Shown here: positions 1-8,011 of the stretch, piece after piece
How the letters are laid out: every line of letters begins with the position of its first letter
Position numbering within the stretch: position 1 is the stretch's first letter
Assembly: GCF_025960875.1 (NCBI RefSeq)
Contig: NZ_JAODLR010000001.1
Span: 454,883-518,882 of the forward strand
Length of the DNA: 64,000 nt
Direction: 5' to 3'
From: Crystallibacter permensis
Lineage (GTDB): Bacteria > Actinomycetota > Actinomycetes > Actinomycetales > Micrococcaceae
The notes under the pieces: generated by a model
The model's database searches: none
What the model was told of the DNA's origin: nothing
What the model saw: only the letters and a program-made list of their open reading frames with translations
Translations under genes and position numbers: made by a program

Positions 1-1796
1 CTGTTCCATCCGTCCCCGTCCGGTGCATTCAGGTCGCCCACGAGTCGCACCTGTACTTGGCTGGCCACGCGTTTGTGCCTACCCATAACTCGACGTTCGC
101 TTTGGATTTTGCCCGGTCGGCGGCAATCAAGAACAACATGACCACGGTCTTCTTCTCCCTCGAAATGGGCCGGAACGAGATCGCCATGCGTCTGCTCTCC
201 GCAGAGGCAACCATCGGACTGCAGGACCTGCGCAAGGGAACCATCAAGGACGAGCAGTGGGGCAAGATCGCCACCACCATGGGCCGGATGAACGATGCGC
301 CGCTGTTCATCGACGACAGCCCCAACATGTCGCTGATGGAAATCCGCGCGAAGTGCCGCCGTCTTAAGCAGCGCCATGACCTCAAGCTGGTGGTCCTGGA
401 CTACCTCCAGCTGATGTCGTCCGGCAAGCGCGTGGAATCGCGTCAGCAGGAAGTTTCCGAGTTCTCGCGCGCGCTCAAGCTGCTGGCCAAGGAGCTCGAC
501 GTTCCCGTGATTGCGCTGTCGCAGCTGAACCGTGGTTCCGAGCAGCGTACAGACAAGAAGCCGATGGTTTCCGACCTTCGTGAATCAGGTTGCCTTACCG
601 CCGATACCCGCGTACTGCGTTCCGATACTGGTGTAGAGACAACCATGGGCGAATTGTTCGCTTCCGGCGCCAAGGATGTGCCAGTTTGGTCGCTCGACGA
701 CAGCCTGCGCTATGTCGAGCGACACCTGACGCATGTTTTCTCCACCGGTGTGAAGCCGGTCTACCGGCTGACTCTCTCTTCGGGAAAGACTGTCCGCGCA
801 ACGGCAAACCACCCATTCTTCACCTATGAGGGCTGGAAGCCACTCGGCGAGCTTGCGGTTGGCGACCGGCTTGGAGTCCCGCGACACGTAAACGGCCCAT
901 CCGAGCGCGTTGTGTGGAGCGATGAGCAAGTAGTGGCGGCGGCCAAGGTACTGGGAGCCAACGCAACGCGTACTTCCCCTGAGATTTACGACGTCGAAGA
1001 CGGTCACGTTAGCGACGCGATGGCCTTTGTTCCCAGTGCAGTGTTTGCCTTGCCGAAGAGGCAGATCGGTTTGTTCTTGGGCCAGCTCTGGACTGCCGGC
1101 GGCACAGTCGGCGTAACCGTGTCGGGTACTCACAGCGATATCAGTTTTGCCTCTGGCTCCCGCGCGGTTCTGGACGGTCTCGCCACGCTGCTCCTGCGGT
1201 TTGGCATCAGCGTCGAGATTGCCATGGTGTCCGAGGGGTTCCGGTTGGCGATCTCAGGTATGGATGACCAGCGCAGATTCCTGCAGGAAATCAATGTTTA
1301 CGGCGATGCGACTCCGGCAGCCGAGCGCCTCCTTGAACTGGTGAGAGATGCCGCTGCAGAGCCCGCGCCGAAGCCCGTGCCGGACGCTGTTTGGTCAGAG
1401 GTTCGGAACATTATGGAGGATTCTTCCGAACCAGCTCTCGGTCGGATGACAGCGGTCCTTGAAAAGGCCGATCTGGATGTTGAAGCCGTCAACGACCTGT
1501 TTTGGGACTCAGTCGTAAGCATCATTCCCGACGGCGAAGAAGAGGTCTTTGATGCCACGGTCCTGGGCAACCATAACTTCATCGCGAACGGAATCGCTGT
1601 CCATAACTCGATCGAGCAGGATGCGGATATGGTCATCCTGCTGCACCGCGAGGACATCTATGACAAAGAATCACCGCGCGCGGGTGAAGCAGACGTCATT
1701 GTGGCCAAGCACCGTAACGGCCCGACGAAGACCATCGTGGTCGGCTTCCAGGGCCACTATTCACGATTCTCCAACATGGCGGTCGAGCACGGCTAA
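1..1796 (+). CDS. dnaB: Replicative DNA helicase DnaB, C-terminal part, with two inteins (5' end outside window)
   Basis: This is the RecA-like ATPase half of the hexameric replicative helicase that unwinds DNA at the fork. The gene enters from before the window and the frame is open from base 3. The first 29 codons are an intein tail. Extein sequence resumes at base 90 with STFALDFARS, the part that follows the lysine of Walker A. Further on are FFSLEMG, the Walker B strand LVVLDYLQL near bases 385-415 and SQLNRGSEQR. A second intein splits the conserved SDLRESG/SIEQDAD motif. The protein ends with GFQGHYSRFSNM, a normal DnaB tail. There is no internal stop or frameshift, so the precursor should give an active helicase after two splicing events. 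Identity is certain from the motifs; only the N-terminal domain and the front of the first intein are missing. Confidence 0.95.
   Translation, partial: VPSVPVRCIQVAHESHLYLAGHAFVPTHNSTFALDFARSAAIKNNMTTVFFSLEMGRNEIAMRLLSAEATIGLQDLRKGTIKDEQWGKIATTMGRMNDAPLFIDDSPNMSLMEIRAKCRRLKQRHDLKLVVLDYLQLMSSGKRVESRQQEVSEFSRALKLLAKELDVPVIALSQLNRGSEQRTDKKPMVSDLRESGCLTADTRVLRSDTGVETTMGELFASGAKDVPVWSLDDSLRYVERHLTHVFSTGVKPVYRLTLSSGKTVRATANHPFFTYEGWKPLGELAVGDRLGVPRHVNGPSERVVWSDEQVVAAAKVLGANATRTSPEIYDVEDGHVSDAMAFVPSAVFALPKRQIGLFLGQLWTAGGTVGVTVSGTHSDISFASGSRAVLDGLATLLLRFGISVEIAMVSEGFRLAISGMDDQRRFLQEINVYGDATPAAERLLELVRDAAAEPAPKPVPDAVWSEVRNIMEDSSEPALGRMTAVLEKADLDVEAVNDLFWDSVVSIIPDGEEEVFDATVLGNHNFIANGIAVHNSIEQDADMVILLHREDIYDKESPRAGEADVIVAKHRNGPTKTIVVGFQGHYSRFSNMAVEHG
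3..89 (+). other. C-terminal end of an intein inserted in the DnaB Walker A motif
   Basis: The translated frame shows the C-terminal splicing block LYLAGHAFVPTHN followed directly by Ser, which starts the extein STFALDF. The His-Asn pair is the usual end of an intein and the Ser is the +1 nucleophile. The insertion lies immediately after the P-loop lysine, so the unspliced protein cannot bind ATP. Only 29 codons are visible, so size and endonuclease content are unknown. Confidence 0.88.
591..1607 (+). other. Second DnaB intein (339 aa), with a degenerate homing-endonuclease-like insert
   Basis: The intein starts with Cys (CLTADTRVLRSDTG, block A) after SDLRESG and ends GIAVHN before Ser of SIEQDAD. 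Block B is TVRATANHPFFTYEGWKPL, with the TxxH pattern. This is the insertion point used by the known Synechocystis DnaB intein. At 339 residues it is longer than a mini-intein. The middle contains FLGQLWTAGGTV, which aligns with a LAGLIDADG-type motif but has Gly where the catalytic Asp is expected, followed by LLLRFGISVEI and FRLAISGMDDQRRFL, typical of such inserts. Splicing residues look intact while the endonuclease looks dead. Confidence 0.9.
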
Positions 1797-1907
1797 GCGC
1801 AAAGCGCGTTCCCGCACAGCCCAGCACGCACCGATGGGTGGTATGTAGCAGGTCGTGGCTAGACTTGAAGGAAGCGGAGAACCCGCAGACAAGTAGCTGG
1901 AGGAGAT

Positions 1908-2384
1908 ATGTTCAGGCCCGGGGCGCCCATCGAGGAAATCGAACAGGACGTCGAAGAAATCATTACCGAGCTGGTCCATCAGCTGGGTCGGCTGGCCGAA
2001 CGGGACCCGGTTCCCACAGGCGCAGAAGAACGTGCCTACATCCGTGCTTTCGCCGACGCCCGGGCGAATGCAGACCGGAATCAGGCGGCATTGCTCGCCA
2101 CCGCAGTAGCCAGGCCGAATCTGGCCGAGGCGCTGATCTACCTGAACCGGAGACTGGACAGCCGCGACCTCGACCCGCGGGACCCCGCAGGCGTCATCGG
2201 TATCATCGTCCGCCTCGCCATGGACGGGCTGTGGGTCAGCGACATCCTGGATGAAACCCGCTTCACCGCCGCGGAGCGCCGCAAGCTGACGGGCATCCTG
2301 GAAGGCATGACCTACCTGACGGACAACCGTCTGGAAACCCTTCTTGCCGAAACGGCACCGGAGCGGAAGGCGCAGGGCGCCTAG
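1908..2384 (+). CDS. Protein resembling a TetR regulator C-terminal domain, no DNA-binding domain
   Basis: A 158-residue protein whose ATG follows a good GGAGGAG ribosome site at 1900-1906. Residues about 65-140 (PNLAEALIYLNRRL, then IVRLAMDGLWVSDILD) resemble the ligand-binding half of TetR/AcrR regulators, where RLAxDGLW is a common stretch. Residues 1-60 are acidic and helical with no recognisable helix-turn-helix, and dnaB ends only 111 bases upstream, so no hidden DNA-binding domain can precede it. The stop overlaps the GTG of the next gene by one base, which implies translational coupling. It could be a stand-alone ligand-sensing or dimerisation protein. Function is not known; the TetR-like fold is an inference from short motifs. 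Confidence 0.55.
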   Translation: MFRPGAPIEEIEQDVEEIITELVHQLGRLAERDPVPTGAEERAYIRAFADARANADRNQAALLATAVARPNLAEALIYLNRRLDSRDLDPRDPAGVIGIIVRLAMDGLWVSDILDETRFTAAERRKLTGILEGMTYLTDNRLETLLAETAPERKAQGA

Positions 2385-2905
2385 TGGCCAGTCGGCTGCT
2401 GCTCGTCGCGGACACCCATGTCCCCAAGCGCGCGCGGCAGCTGCCCGCCCAGGTCTGGGACGCCGTCGAGCTGGTCGACGTGGTCTTCCACGCCGGCGAT
2501 TGGGTTGTTCCGGAGCTGCTGGACGAATTTGAACAGCGCAGCCGGCAGCTGGTGGCAGTCTACGGAAACAACGACGGCGAAGAGCTGCGGGCGCGGCTGC
2601 CGGAAGTCGCCAGAGTGACGATCGAGGGCGTCCGCTTCGCCATGATCCACGAGACCGGGGCCGCCACCGGGCGCGAAAAGCGGGCCGATGCCAACTTCCC
2701 GGACACGGATGTGCTGGTCTTCGGGCACAGCCATATCCCGTGGGACACCACCGCGCCCGGCGGCCTGCGGCTGCTCAACCCTGGCTCGCCCACAGACCGG
2801 CGGCGCCAGCCGGTCTGCACCTACATGACGGCCCTGGTGGACGCGGGCCAAATGCTCGACGTCGAGCTGGTCACCGTCCGCAATCGATTACCGGGACCCG
2901 GATGA
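2384..2905 (+). CDS. Metallophosphoesterase, YfcE/MJ0936 family
   Basis: A 173-residue calcineurin-like phosphodiesterase of the small YfcE type. The metal-binding motifs are in order: ADTH near the N-terminus, HAGDW, GNND, HE near residue 88 and GHSHIP. LLNPGSPTDRR follows, as in this family. The likely activity is phosphodiester hydrolysis with two divalent metals in the cytoplasm; the substrate cannot be told. It starts at a GTG that overlaps the stop of the preceding gene (TAGTG), so the two are co-transcribed. A 7-base inverted repeat with a 2-base loop (GGCCACT and AGTGGCC, 2907-2922) follows the stop and may end the unit. Confidence 0.85.
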   Translation: MASRLLLVADTHVPKRARQLPAQVWDAVELVDVVFHAGDWVVPELLDEFEQRSRQLVAVYGNNDGEELRARLPEVARVTIEGVRFAMIHETGAATGREKRADANFPDTDVLVFGHSHIPWDTTAPGGLRLLNPGSPTDRRRQPVCTYMTALVDAGQMLDVELVTVRNRLPGPG

Positions 2906-2965
2906 TGGCCACTACAGTGGCCGGCAGGTGACACTCTCGATCTCGGCGACGAAGGCAGGTTTTTC

Positions 2966-3841
2966 ATGACGAAGATAGGTTTCATCGGACTGGGCATCAT
3001 GGGCGGCCCCATGGCAGCGAACCTGGTCAAGGCAGGGTTCGATGTGGCCGGGTATAACCGCTCGCAGGCCAAGGTGGAGCGTTTCGTCGAAGCCGGCGGT
3101 ACGGGTGCCGCCACCGTGGCCGAAGCCGTCCGGGACCGCGACGTCATCATTACCTGCCTGCCGGATTCACCCGACGTCGAGGAGATGGCCCTGGGCGACG
3201 ACGGCGTTTTTGCGCACGCCCGCGAAGGCGCCCTCTTTATCGACATGAGCACTATCCAGCCGGCCACGGCACGCAAGATCGCTGAGGCCGGTCGAGCACG
3301 GGGCTTCGGCGTGCTGGACGCGCCGATCAGCGGCGGCGAACGCGGCGCTATTGAAGCCACGCTGTCTATCATGGTGGGCGGGGAAGCAGCTGACGTGGAG
3401 ACCGCACAGCCGGTGTTCGAGGCCATGGGCAAGACGATCGTGCATGTCGGTCCGGCCGGGGCCGGGCAGACGGTCAAGGCCGCCAACCAGCTGATCTGCG
3501 CGGTCAACATCCAGGCCGTGGCCGAGGCCATCGTTTTCCTTGAGGCCAACTCGGTGGACCCGACTACCGCCATCAACGCGCTTTCCGGCGGTCTTGCCGG
3601 CAGCGCCGTGCTGGAGCGGCGCGCGCCCAGCATGGTGGAACGCAACTTCGAGCCAGGCTTCCGCGCCGAGCTGCACCATAAGGACCTGGGCATTCTCACC
3701 GCGGCTGCACGGGACGCTGGAGTCACCATTCCCCTGGGCACCGCGGCCGCTCAGCTCATGTCGGCGCTGGTGGCACAAGGCGATGGAAAACTGGACAACA
3801 CCGCGCTGCTGAAGCTGGTCGAAGAACTCTCCGGCCGGTAA
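2966..3841 (+). CDS. glxR: 2-hydroxy-3-oxopropionate (tartronate semialdehyde) reductase
   Basis: A 291-residue NAD(P)-dependent beta-hydroxyacid dehydrogenase. The Rossmann motif is GFIGLGIMGGPMAANL at residues 4-19. The substrate-loop signature is DAPISGGERGA, and the catalytic Lys is in GQTVKAANQL. The closest family fit is tartronate semialdehyde reductase (GarR/GlxR), which makes D-glycerate in the glyoxylate branch of purine and glycolate breakdown. That would fit the urate cluster 30 kb away, but the distance makes this only suggestive, and a 3-hydroxyisobutyrate dehydrogenase-like role cannot be excluded. This GlxR is an enzyme and is not the corynebacterial cAMP regulator of the same name. 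It appears to be a single gene. Confidence 0.82.
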   Translation: MTKIGFIGLGIMGGPMAANLVKAGFDVAGYNRSQAKVERFVEAGGTGAATVAEAVRDRDVIITCLPDSPDVEEMALGDDGVFAHAREGALFIDMSTIQPATARKIAEAGRARGFGVLDAPISGGERGAIEATLSIMVGGEAADVETAQPVFEAMGKTIVHVGPAGAGQTVKAANQLICAVNIQAVAEAIVFLEANSVDPTTAINALSGGLAGSAVLERRAPSMVERNFEPGFRAELHHKDLGILTAAARDAGVTIPLGTAAAQLMSALVAQGDGKLDNTALLKLVEELSGR

Positions 3842-3874
3842 ACCCTCGGGAGTCCTGGGACGGACCGTTGTTAT

Positions 3875-3908
3875 CGTCTGTTATAGAAGCAGCGATCCAT
3901 AACAGACG
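3875..3908. repeat. 10-base perfect inverted repeat, possible operator
   Basis: CGTCTGTTAT at 3875-3884 and ATAACAGACG at 3899-3908 are exact inverse complements separated by 14 bases. No T-run follows, so a simple terminator for the upstream gene is not obvious. It lies 19 bases before the ATG of a decayed AAA ATPase gene and could be the operator or attenuator of that gene. Confidence 0.5.
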
Positions 3909-3926
3909 ACAACGAGAGGCCAGCTA

Positions 3927-4737
3927 ATGCAGCCAAGCCCCTATACCCCCGGAGAAGTGGCCCGTACCGTCCCGGGCCGCTCCGTTCAGCTTGCCGAGTT
4001 CGATGAGCGCCTATCCTGCTTGATCGACCTTGGCCGGCTGGTGGGACGCATCCGCATCGATCATGCTCCGCGTGGTCTGGGAAAGACCTCGTTGCTGCGG
4101 CAGTACCAGCGGCGCGCCAAGGAGCGTGGGGCGCTGACGATCTGGGTGACCGCCGGTGAGAGTGCCGGGCTGATTTCTCAAATAGCTGCAGAGGTCGAAC
4201 GTGAGAGCGCCACCTGGCGCACCGACGCCCGCAGCGCTGGGTGCGCATCTCGAATCCCTCACCGTCCGGGTGGCGTTCCCGACGTGATCAGCGTCGACGC
4301 GACCCTCAAACCGGAAAGGGCCGCTGATATCCTCCGCGGTCACATTCAGCGAGCGGTTTGCCTACCGGCCGCTCCCGCCGCTGGCCCGCGAGGCAGAGGA
4401 GATAGCGCTGTCTGCACCTGCCCGAGAACTCGGCGCGCGGTGGGAGGACGACGCGCTGAACGAAGCACTCGAACTCGCTGCCGGCTATCCATACTCCGTA
4501 CAGCTGATCGGCGACGCAGCATGGGCTGCTGCCGGTGGCCCGGACCACGGCGGCAGGATCGTCCTTGAGCACATAATGACCGGGCGCGAATCGATGCGGG
4601 CCTATCTCGAAGGCCCTTTTTCGCGCGCGCTGGGCGAGCATCGACAAAGGGTTCATTCAAGCGGAATCGAGGGGCAAGCTTGAGTTCACGATTTCGGGGT
4701 TCGCTGCCTTTGTCCGCGATTTGGAAGAGTAGAGATT
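3927..4737 (+). pseudogene. Decayed AAA-type ATP-binding protein
   Basis: The first 90 codons read as a P-loop ATPase beginning QPSPYTPGEVARTVPGR, with a Walker A region RGLGKTSLLRQYQ near residue 50 and ALTIWVTAGE after it. Around base 4200 the homology moves to another frame (GAHLESLTVRVAFP), which soon hits a stop. From about 4325 a further frame gives AYRPLPPLAREAEEIAL and LAAGYPYSVQLIGDAAW, the lid region of the same ATPase family, with roughly 100 central residues missing. Frameshifts plus an internal deletion make it a pseudogene. The family is the same as the remnant at 59.7-60.3 kb. Frame and junction positions are approximate. Confidence 0.72.
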
Positions 4738-4766
4738 TCGCGGGACGGACGTCGGACGAACGAGTA

Positions 4767-5228
4767 TTACGCGAACCAGGTGTCGGGCGGGCCGAGGAAC
4801 AGTAGGAAACTGAAGACGACGGCCACAGCAATGAGTGCGACGACGATGGCCGTGATGGGTTTGCGCAGCACCCACGCCTGTAGCTTCTCAAGCAGGCCGC
4901 GCGGTTCCTCGCCGCCGGCGGCCAGGCGCCAGCCGCCGTTGAGCAGACCCCTCTTGTCCAGCGACTTTTCCACCGGGATGGTGGCATAAGGGATGACGGC
5001 GGAAACCAGCGCCAGGAGACCGGTCTTGGCCGGCCACTTCTGGTTGACCCACATGAAGCACGTGACCGCCGCGTAGCAGAGGAACACGAACCCGTGGATG
5101 CCGCCGCCGATGCGGACGCCCACCTCGGTGGTTTCGGTGACGTACTTGAGGAACAGGCCGATCAGCAGCAGCGTCCACGTCACCGCCTCGGCGAAGGCGA
5201 CAGAGCGGAACAGGGCGCGCGGTGACAT
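4767..5228 (-). CDS. DUF3817 family integral membrane protein
   Basis: A 153-residue protein with four likely membrane helices: residues 10-28, 45-62, 68-88 and 125-148. The N-terminal pattern LFRSVAFAEAVTW and the segment VRIGGGIHGFVFLCYAA are characteristic of DUF3817, a small actinobacterial membrane family without assigned function. The C-terminal helix is followed by a short tail. It starts at ATG 5228. The gene is convergent with the decayed ATPase and upstream of a separate DUF2795 gene on the same strand. Membership is confident; function is unknown. Confidence 0.85.
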   Translation of the reverse strand: MSPRALFRSVAFAEAVTWTLLLIGLFLKYVTETTEVGVRIGGGIHGFVFLCYAAVTCFMWVNQKWPAKTGLLALVSAVIPYATIPVEKSLDKRGLLNGGWRLAAGGEEPRGLLEKLQAWVLRKPITAIVVALIAVAVVFSFLLFLGPPDTWFA

Positions 5229-5349
5229 AAGGGTCCTCTACTGGGGAAAACGGATCCCTTCCAAAATACCGCCCCGGCGGGTCCCGGCGCACGTTCCCTC
5301 AGCCGGAACCCGGGCACCCAGAGCGGGCGGGCGCCGTCGTTAGCTGTTG

Positions 5350-5544
5350 CTAACTGTTGGAGATGGCCTTGTTGACCTCGGCCGGGGTCTCGTAGTCCTT
5401 CTCCGGGAGGCGGCGTATTGCCTCGAGGACGTTGTTGTCAGCGCCGGAGTTCTCGGCGTGCTTGACCAGGTCGGCGGCCGAGGCGGGATAGTCGACGCCG
5501 CCCAGGGCCTTCTGGATGTCGATGGGGCTGGGGTTGTCTGCCAT
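5350..5544 (-). CDS. DUF2795 small protein
   Basis: A 64-residue acidic cytoplasmic protein (MADNPSPIDIQKALGGVDYP at its start). The pattern of GVDYPASAADLVKHAE, then GADNNVLEAIRRLP, matches DUF2795, a small helical family common in Actinobacteria, often described as stress-associated but with no defined biochemical role. The ATG at 5544 is preceded by AGGAGGA at a good distance, which decides this start over longer open frames reading through the region. It stands alone, divergent from the LysE gene. Confidence 0.85.
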   Translation of the reverse strand: MADNPSPIDIQKALGGVDYPASAADLVKHAENSGADNNVLEAIRRLPEKDYETPAEVNKAISNS

Positions 5545-5667
5545 GCTGTTTCCTCCTGAAGGGAATGCGGACGGGTTACCAATCCAACCTACGTTCACCG
5601 CCGGTGCAGGGGAATAGCCCGGCGGACATCCGTGCTGCAGTTCCGAAGCGTAGTACCTTCGAATCTT

Positions 5668-6291
5668 GTGAATGCACTTGATTTGCTCCAGGCGGCGGTC
5701 CTCGGGCTGGGGACCGGGCTGGCACTGATTATCGCCATCGGGGCGCAGAACGCGTTTGTGCTGCGGCAGGGCATCCGCGGCGAGCATGTCGCCGTCGTCG
5801 TTGTCATCTGCGCTCTGTCCGACGCGGTGCTCATCGCGGCCGGCATCCTGGGCATCGGCGCGCTCATCGAGGCCGCGCCGATGGTGGTCGATGTCATCCG
5901 GTATGCCGGTGCCGCGTTCCTGATTGGCTATGGACTGATCGCGGCGAAGCGCGCCATCCGGCCCGGCTCGCTCACCGCGAACGAGCAGCAGGGCCCGCTC
6001 AGCACCAAGGCCGCCGTGGCCACGGTGCTGGCCCTGACCTGGCTGAACCCGCACGTGTACCTGGACACCGTGCTGCTGCTGGGCTCGGTGGCCAACAGCC
6101 AGGCGCCGGATGCGCGTTGGTGGTTCGGCAGCGGCGCGATGCTGGGCAGCATCATTTGGTTCAGCGCTCTGGGTTTCGGGGCCCGGCTGCTGCGGCGGTT
6201 CTTCGCCAAGCCGTCCTCCTGGCGGATCCTGGACGGGGCGATCGCCGTGGTCATGTTCGCGCTCGGAATCCGGATGGCAATCGGCGCATAG
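5668..6291 (+). CDS. LysE/ArgO-type amino acid exporter
   Basis: About 207 residues with six predicted membrane helices. The N-terminal stretch GLALIIAIGAQNAFVLRQG is the hallmark of the LysE/ArgO branch, which exports lysine or arginine. TWLNPHVYLDTVLLLGS in the middle is the second family motif. I chose the GTG at 5668 because it gives a normal LysE N-terminus; an in-frame GTG at 5632 would add 12 residues and neither has a clear ribosome site. No LysG-type LysR regulator lies next to it, which is unusual for lysE. Confidence 0.85.
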   Translation: MNALDLLQAAVLGLGTGLALIIAIGAQNAFVLRQGIRGEHVAVVVVICALSDAVLIAAGILGIGALIEAAPMVVDVIRYAGAAFLIGYGLIAAKRAIRPGSLTANEQQGPLSTKAAVATVLALTWLNPHVYLDTVLLLGSVANSQAPDARWWFGSGAMLGSIIWFSALGFGARLLRRFFAKPSSWRILDGAIAVVMFALGIRMAIGA

Positions 6292-6343
6292 AAAACCGCC
6301 GGCAGGTCTTCGCAAGCTGCCGTGGCGCTGGCAAGCTGGAGGC

Positions 6344-6967
6344 ATGGCGCAGCTGGACGGGACACAGCACGGCACGGCCCAGAGGGACCTTTCCGGGCTC
6401 GAACTGGTGGAAATAACGACGGCGACCTGGCCCGTTTTCGAGGAACTCTTCGGCCCCGGCGGGGTGCAAGGAGGGTGCTGGTGTTCCTGGTTCCGGCTGT
6501 CCTCGCGCGACTATGCCTCGTCCAGCAGCGCGGAGCGGCGGGACTTTGTGCATGCGCGTGTGGAGGCCGGCGAGCCGTTCGGCCTGGTAGCAAGGCTCGA
6601 CGGCGAACCGCTGGGCTGGGTGTCCGTGGCGCCGCGGCAGTGCCACACCAGGCTGGAACGTTCCTCGGTCGCCCGGCTGGCCGAGGACGAGGATCCGGCA
6701 AGCTTGTGGACGGTGGCCTGCTTCTATATCAAACGGGATGCGCGTGGAATCGGCCTGTCCCACCGGCTGCTGGACGCCGCCGTCGAGCATGCGGCAAGCC
6801 GCGGAGCCAGAGCAGTCGAGGGGTACCCGGTGGATACCGCCGGCGGAAAGGTACCGCCGCAGGACCTGTACTACGGCACGCTGGAGGTGTTTCTGGCAGC
6901 GGGGTTCGAGCTGGTGGAGCGCCGCGGCCAACGGCGTGCGCGGGTCCGCAAAGCGCTCGCGGACTGA
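6344..6967 (+). CDS. GNAT family N-acetyltransferase
   Basis: A 207-residue acetyltransferase. The acetyl-CoA binding segment is IKRDARGIGLSHRLLDAAVE at about residues 130-150, preceded by the beta-strand LWTVACFYI. The N-terminus holds a CWCSWFRLSS stretch, seen in a subgroup of GNAT proteins whose substrates are unknown. A GGAGG sequence precedes ATG 6344. A longer open frame upstream overlaps the LysE gene and is not credible. The gene is 52 bases downstream of the exporter and may be read from the same transcript. Confidence 0.8.
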   Translation: MAQLDGTQHGTAQRDLSGLELVEITTATWPVFEELFGPGGVQGGCWCSWFRLSSRDYASSSSAERRDFVHARVEAGEPFGLVARLDGEPLGWVSVAPRQCHTRLERSSVARLAEDEDPASLWTVACFYIKRDARGIGLSHRLLDAAVEHAASRGARAVEGYPVDTAGGKVPPQDLYYGTLEVFLAAGFELVERRGQRRARVRKALAD

Positions 6968-7000
6968 GCATGGCCGCCGCGGACTAAACCCCGGCGGAAG

Positions 7001-8011
7001 CTAGTCCTCGCCGCCGGTCTCGACGCCCGGCAGGAATTCCTCGGGCAGCTCCGGGACCAGGACGATCACCAGGTCCTGGATCTTCCAGTCCAGATCCACA
7101 CAGTCCTCGCGCAGGTGCTCCAGGTCTTCCGCCGTCGGCGTGCTGCCTTCGCGGGGGACCACAAAGGACTCCACATGGAACACGTGGCCTTCGTCGCGGA
7201 TCCGGCTTTTGGCCTCGCCCACCCACCCGGTGGCGTTCAGGAAGTCGTCGATCCGGCCGAGCAGCGGATGCGGGCGGGCGTTGTCGTAGGTGCGGGCCCG
7301 GGCGTCCATGAGGTCGCTGACTGCACCGCGCAGGTTCTTGACGCCGTCGTTGGCAATGCTGGCTGAAATGACCAGCGCGGCCACGGAGTCGGCCCACCAC
7401 CAGCCGATGCCGATCCCCGCCACGCCTACGGCGGCAGCGACGGCGGTCATCCAGTCGGCCTTGTTCATGTCCGCGTCCGCGTAGAGCACCTTGTCGTGCA
7501 GCTTTTCGGCCAGCTTCATCTTGGCGCGGCCGATAAAGACCGGCGGCGCCGCGATCAGGAGCATGACGCCGATCATGAGCCAGCCCAGCCAGATGGTCCG
7601 GCCGAACAGTTCCACGCCACCGATGGTCGGGTGCTCCGCGGTGATCAGTCCCAGCGCCGAGTCCACCAGCAGATATGTACCCATGACCAACAGGGCCACG
7701 GCAGCCACTAAGTGTGCTATTCCGATGGCGCGGTGGTAGCCGTAGGGATGCTGCTCCGTGGGCGGTTTGCGGATGACGCGGGCGGCCACGAGGAACGCGA
7801 TGGGCGGCAGGAAGGAGAGCATGTCCTCGATCCAGGCCGCCTTCATGGCCTGCGAATTGCCGAGCACCAGGTACACCAGCGCCACAGTGACAGCCAGGAA
7901 CGCGATAGTGATCCACTCGAGTTTCTTGGCCTTGCGCAGAGTCTCGCGCTGTTCCTCCGGCAGCCGCGTGTTGCCGAAGTGTACGGCCTGCGTGCTGCTC
8001 CCGGGGCTCAT
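7001..8011 (-). CDS. Cation diffusion facilitator family transporter
   Basis: A 336-residue CDF-type cation efflux protein with about six membrane helices (residues 30-240) and a C-terminal cytoplasmic domain. RKPPTEQHPYGYHRAIGIAH after helix 2 is the clearest family signature. The usual His/Asp metal site of helices 2 and 5 is altered: helix 2 reads AAWIEDMLSFLPP and helix 5 DADMNKADWMTA, so acidic residues dominate. This points to a divergent CDF subgroup whose metal is uncertain. Its ATG overlaps the stop of the lipoprotein gene upstream by four bases, implying coupled expression. Confidence 0.85.
   Translation of the reverse strand: MSPGSSTQAVHFGNTRLPEEQRETLRKAKKLEWITIAFLAVTVALVYLVLGNSQAMKAAWIEDMLSFLPPIAFLVAARVIRKPPTEQHPYGYHRAIGIAHLVAAVALLVMGTYLLVDSALGLITAEHPTIGGVELFGRTIWLGWLMIGVMLLIAAPPVFIGRAKMKLAEKLHDKVLYADADMNKADWMTAVAAAVGVAGIGIGWWWADSVAALVISASIANDGVKNLRGAVSDLMDARARTYDNARPHPLLGRIDDFLNATGWVGEAKSRIRDEGHVFHVESFVVPREGSTPTAEDLEHLREDCVDLDWKIQDLVIVLVPELPEEFLPGVETGGED

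Noticed and set aside
6110..6343. Extended N-terminus of the acetyltransferase frame overlapping the LysE gene
   Set aside because: It overlaps the C-terminal part of the exporter in another frame; ATG 6344 has a ribosome site and gives a normal GNAT protein.
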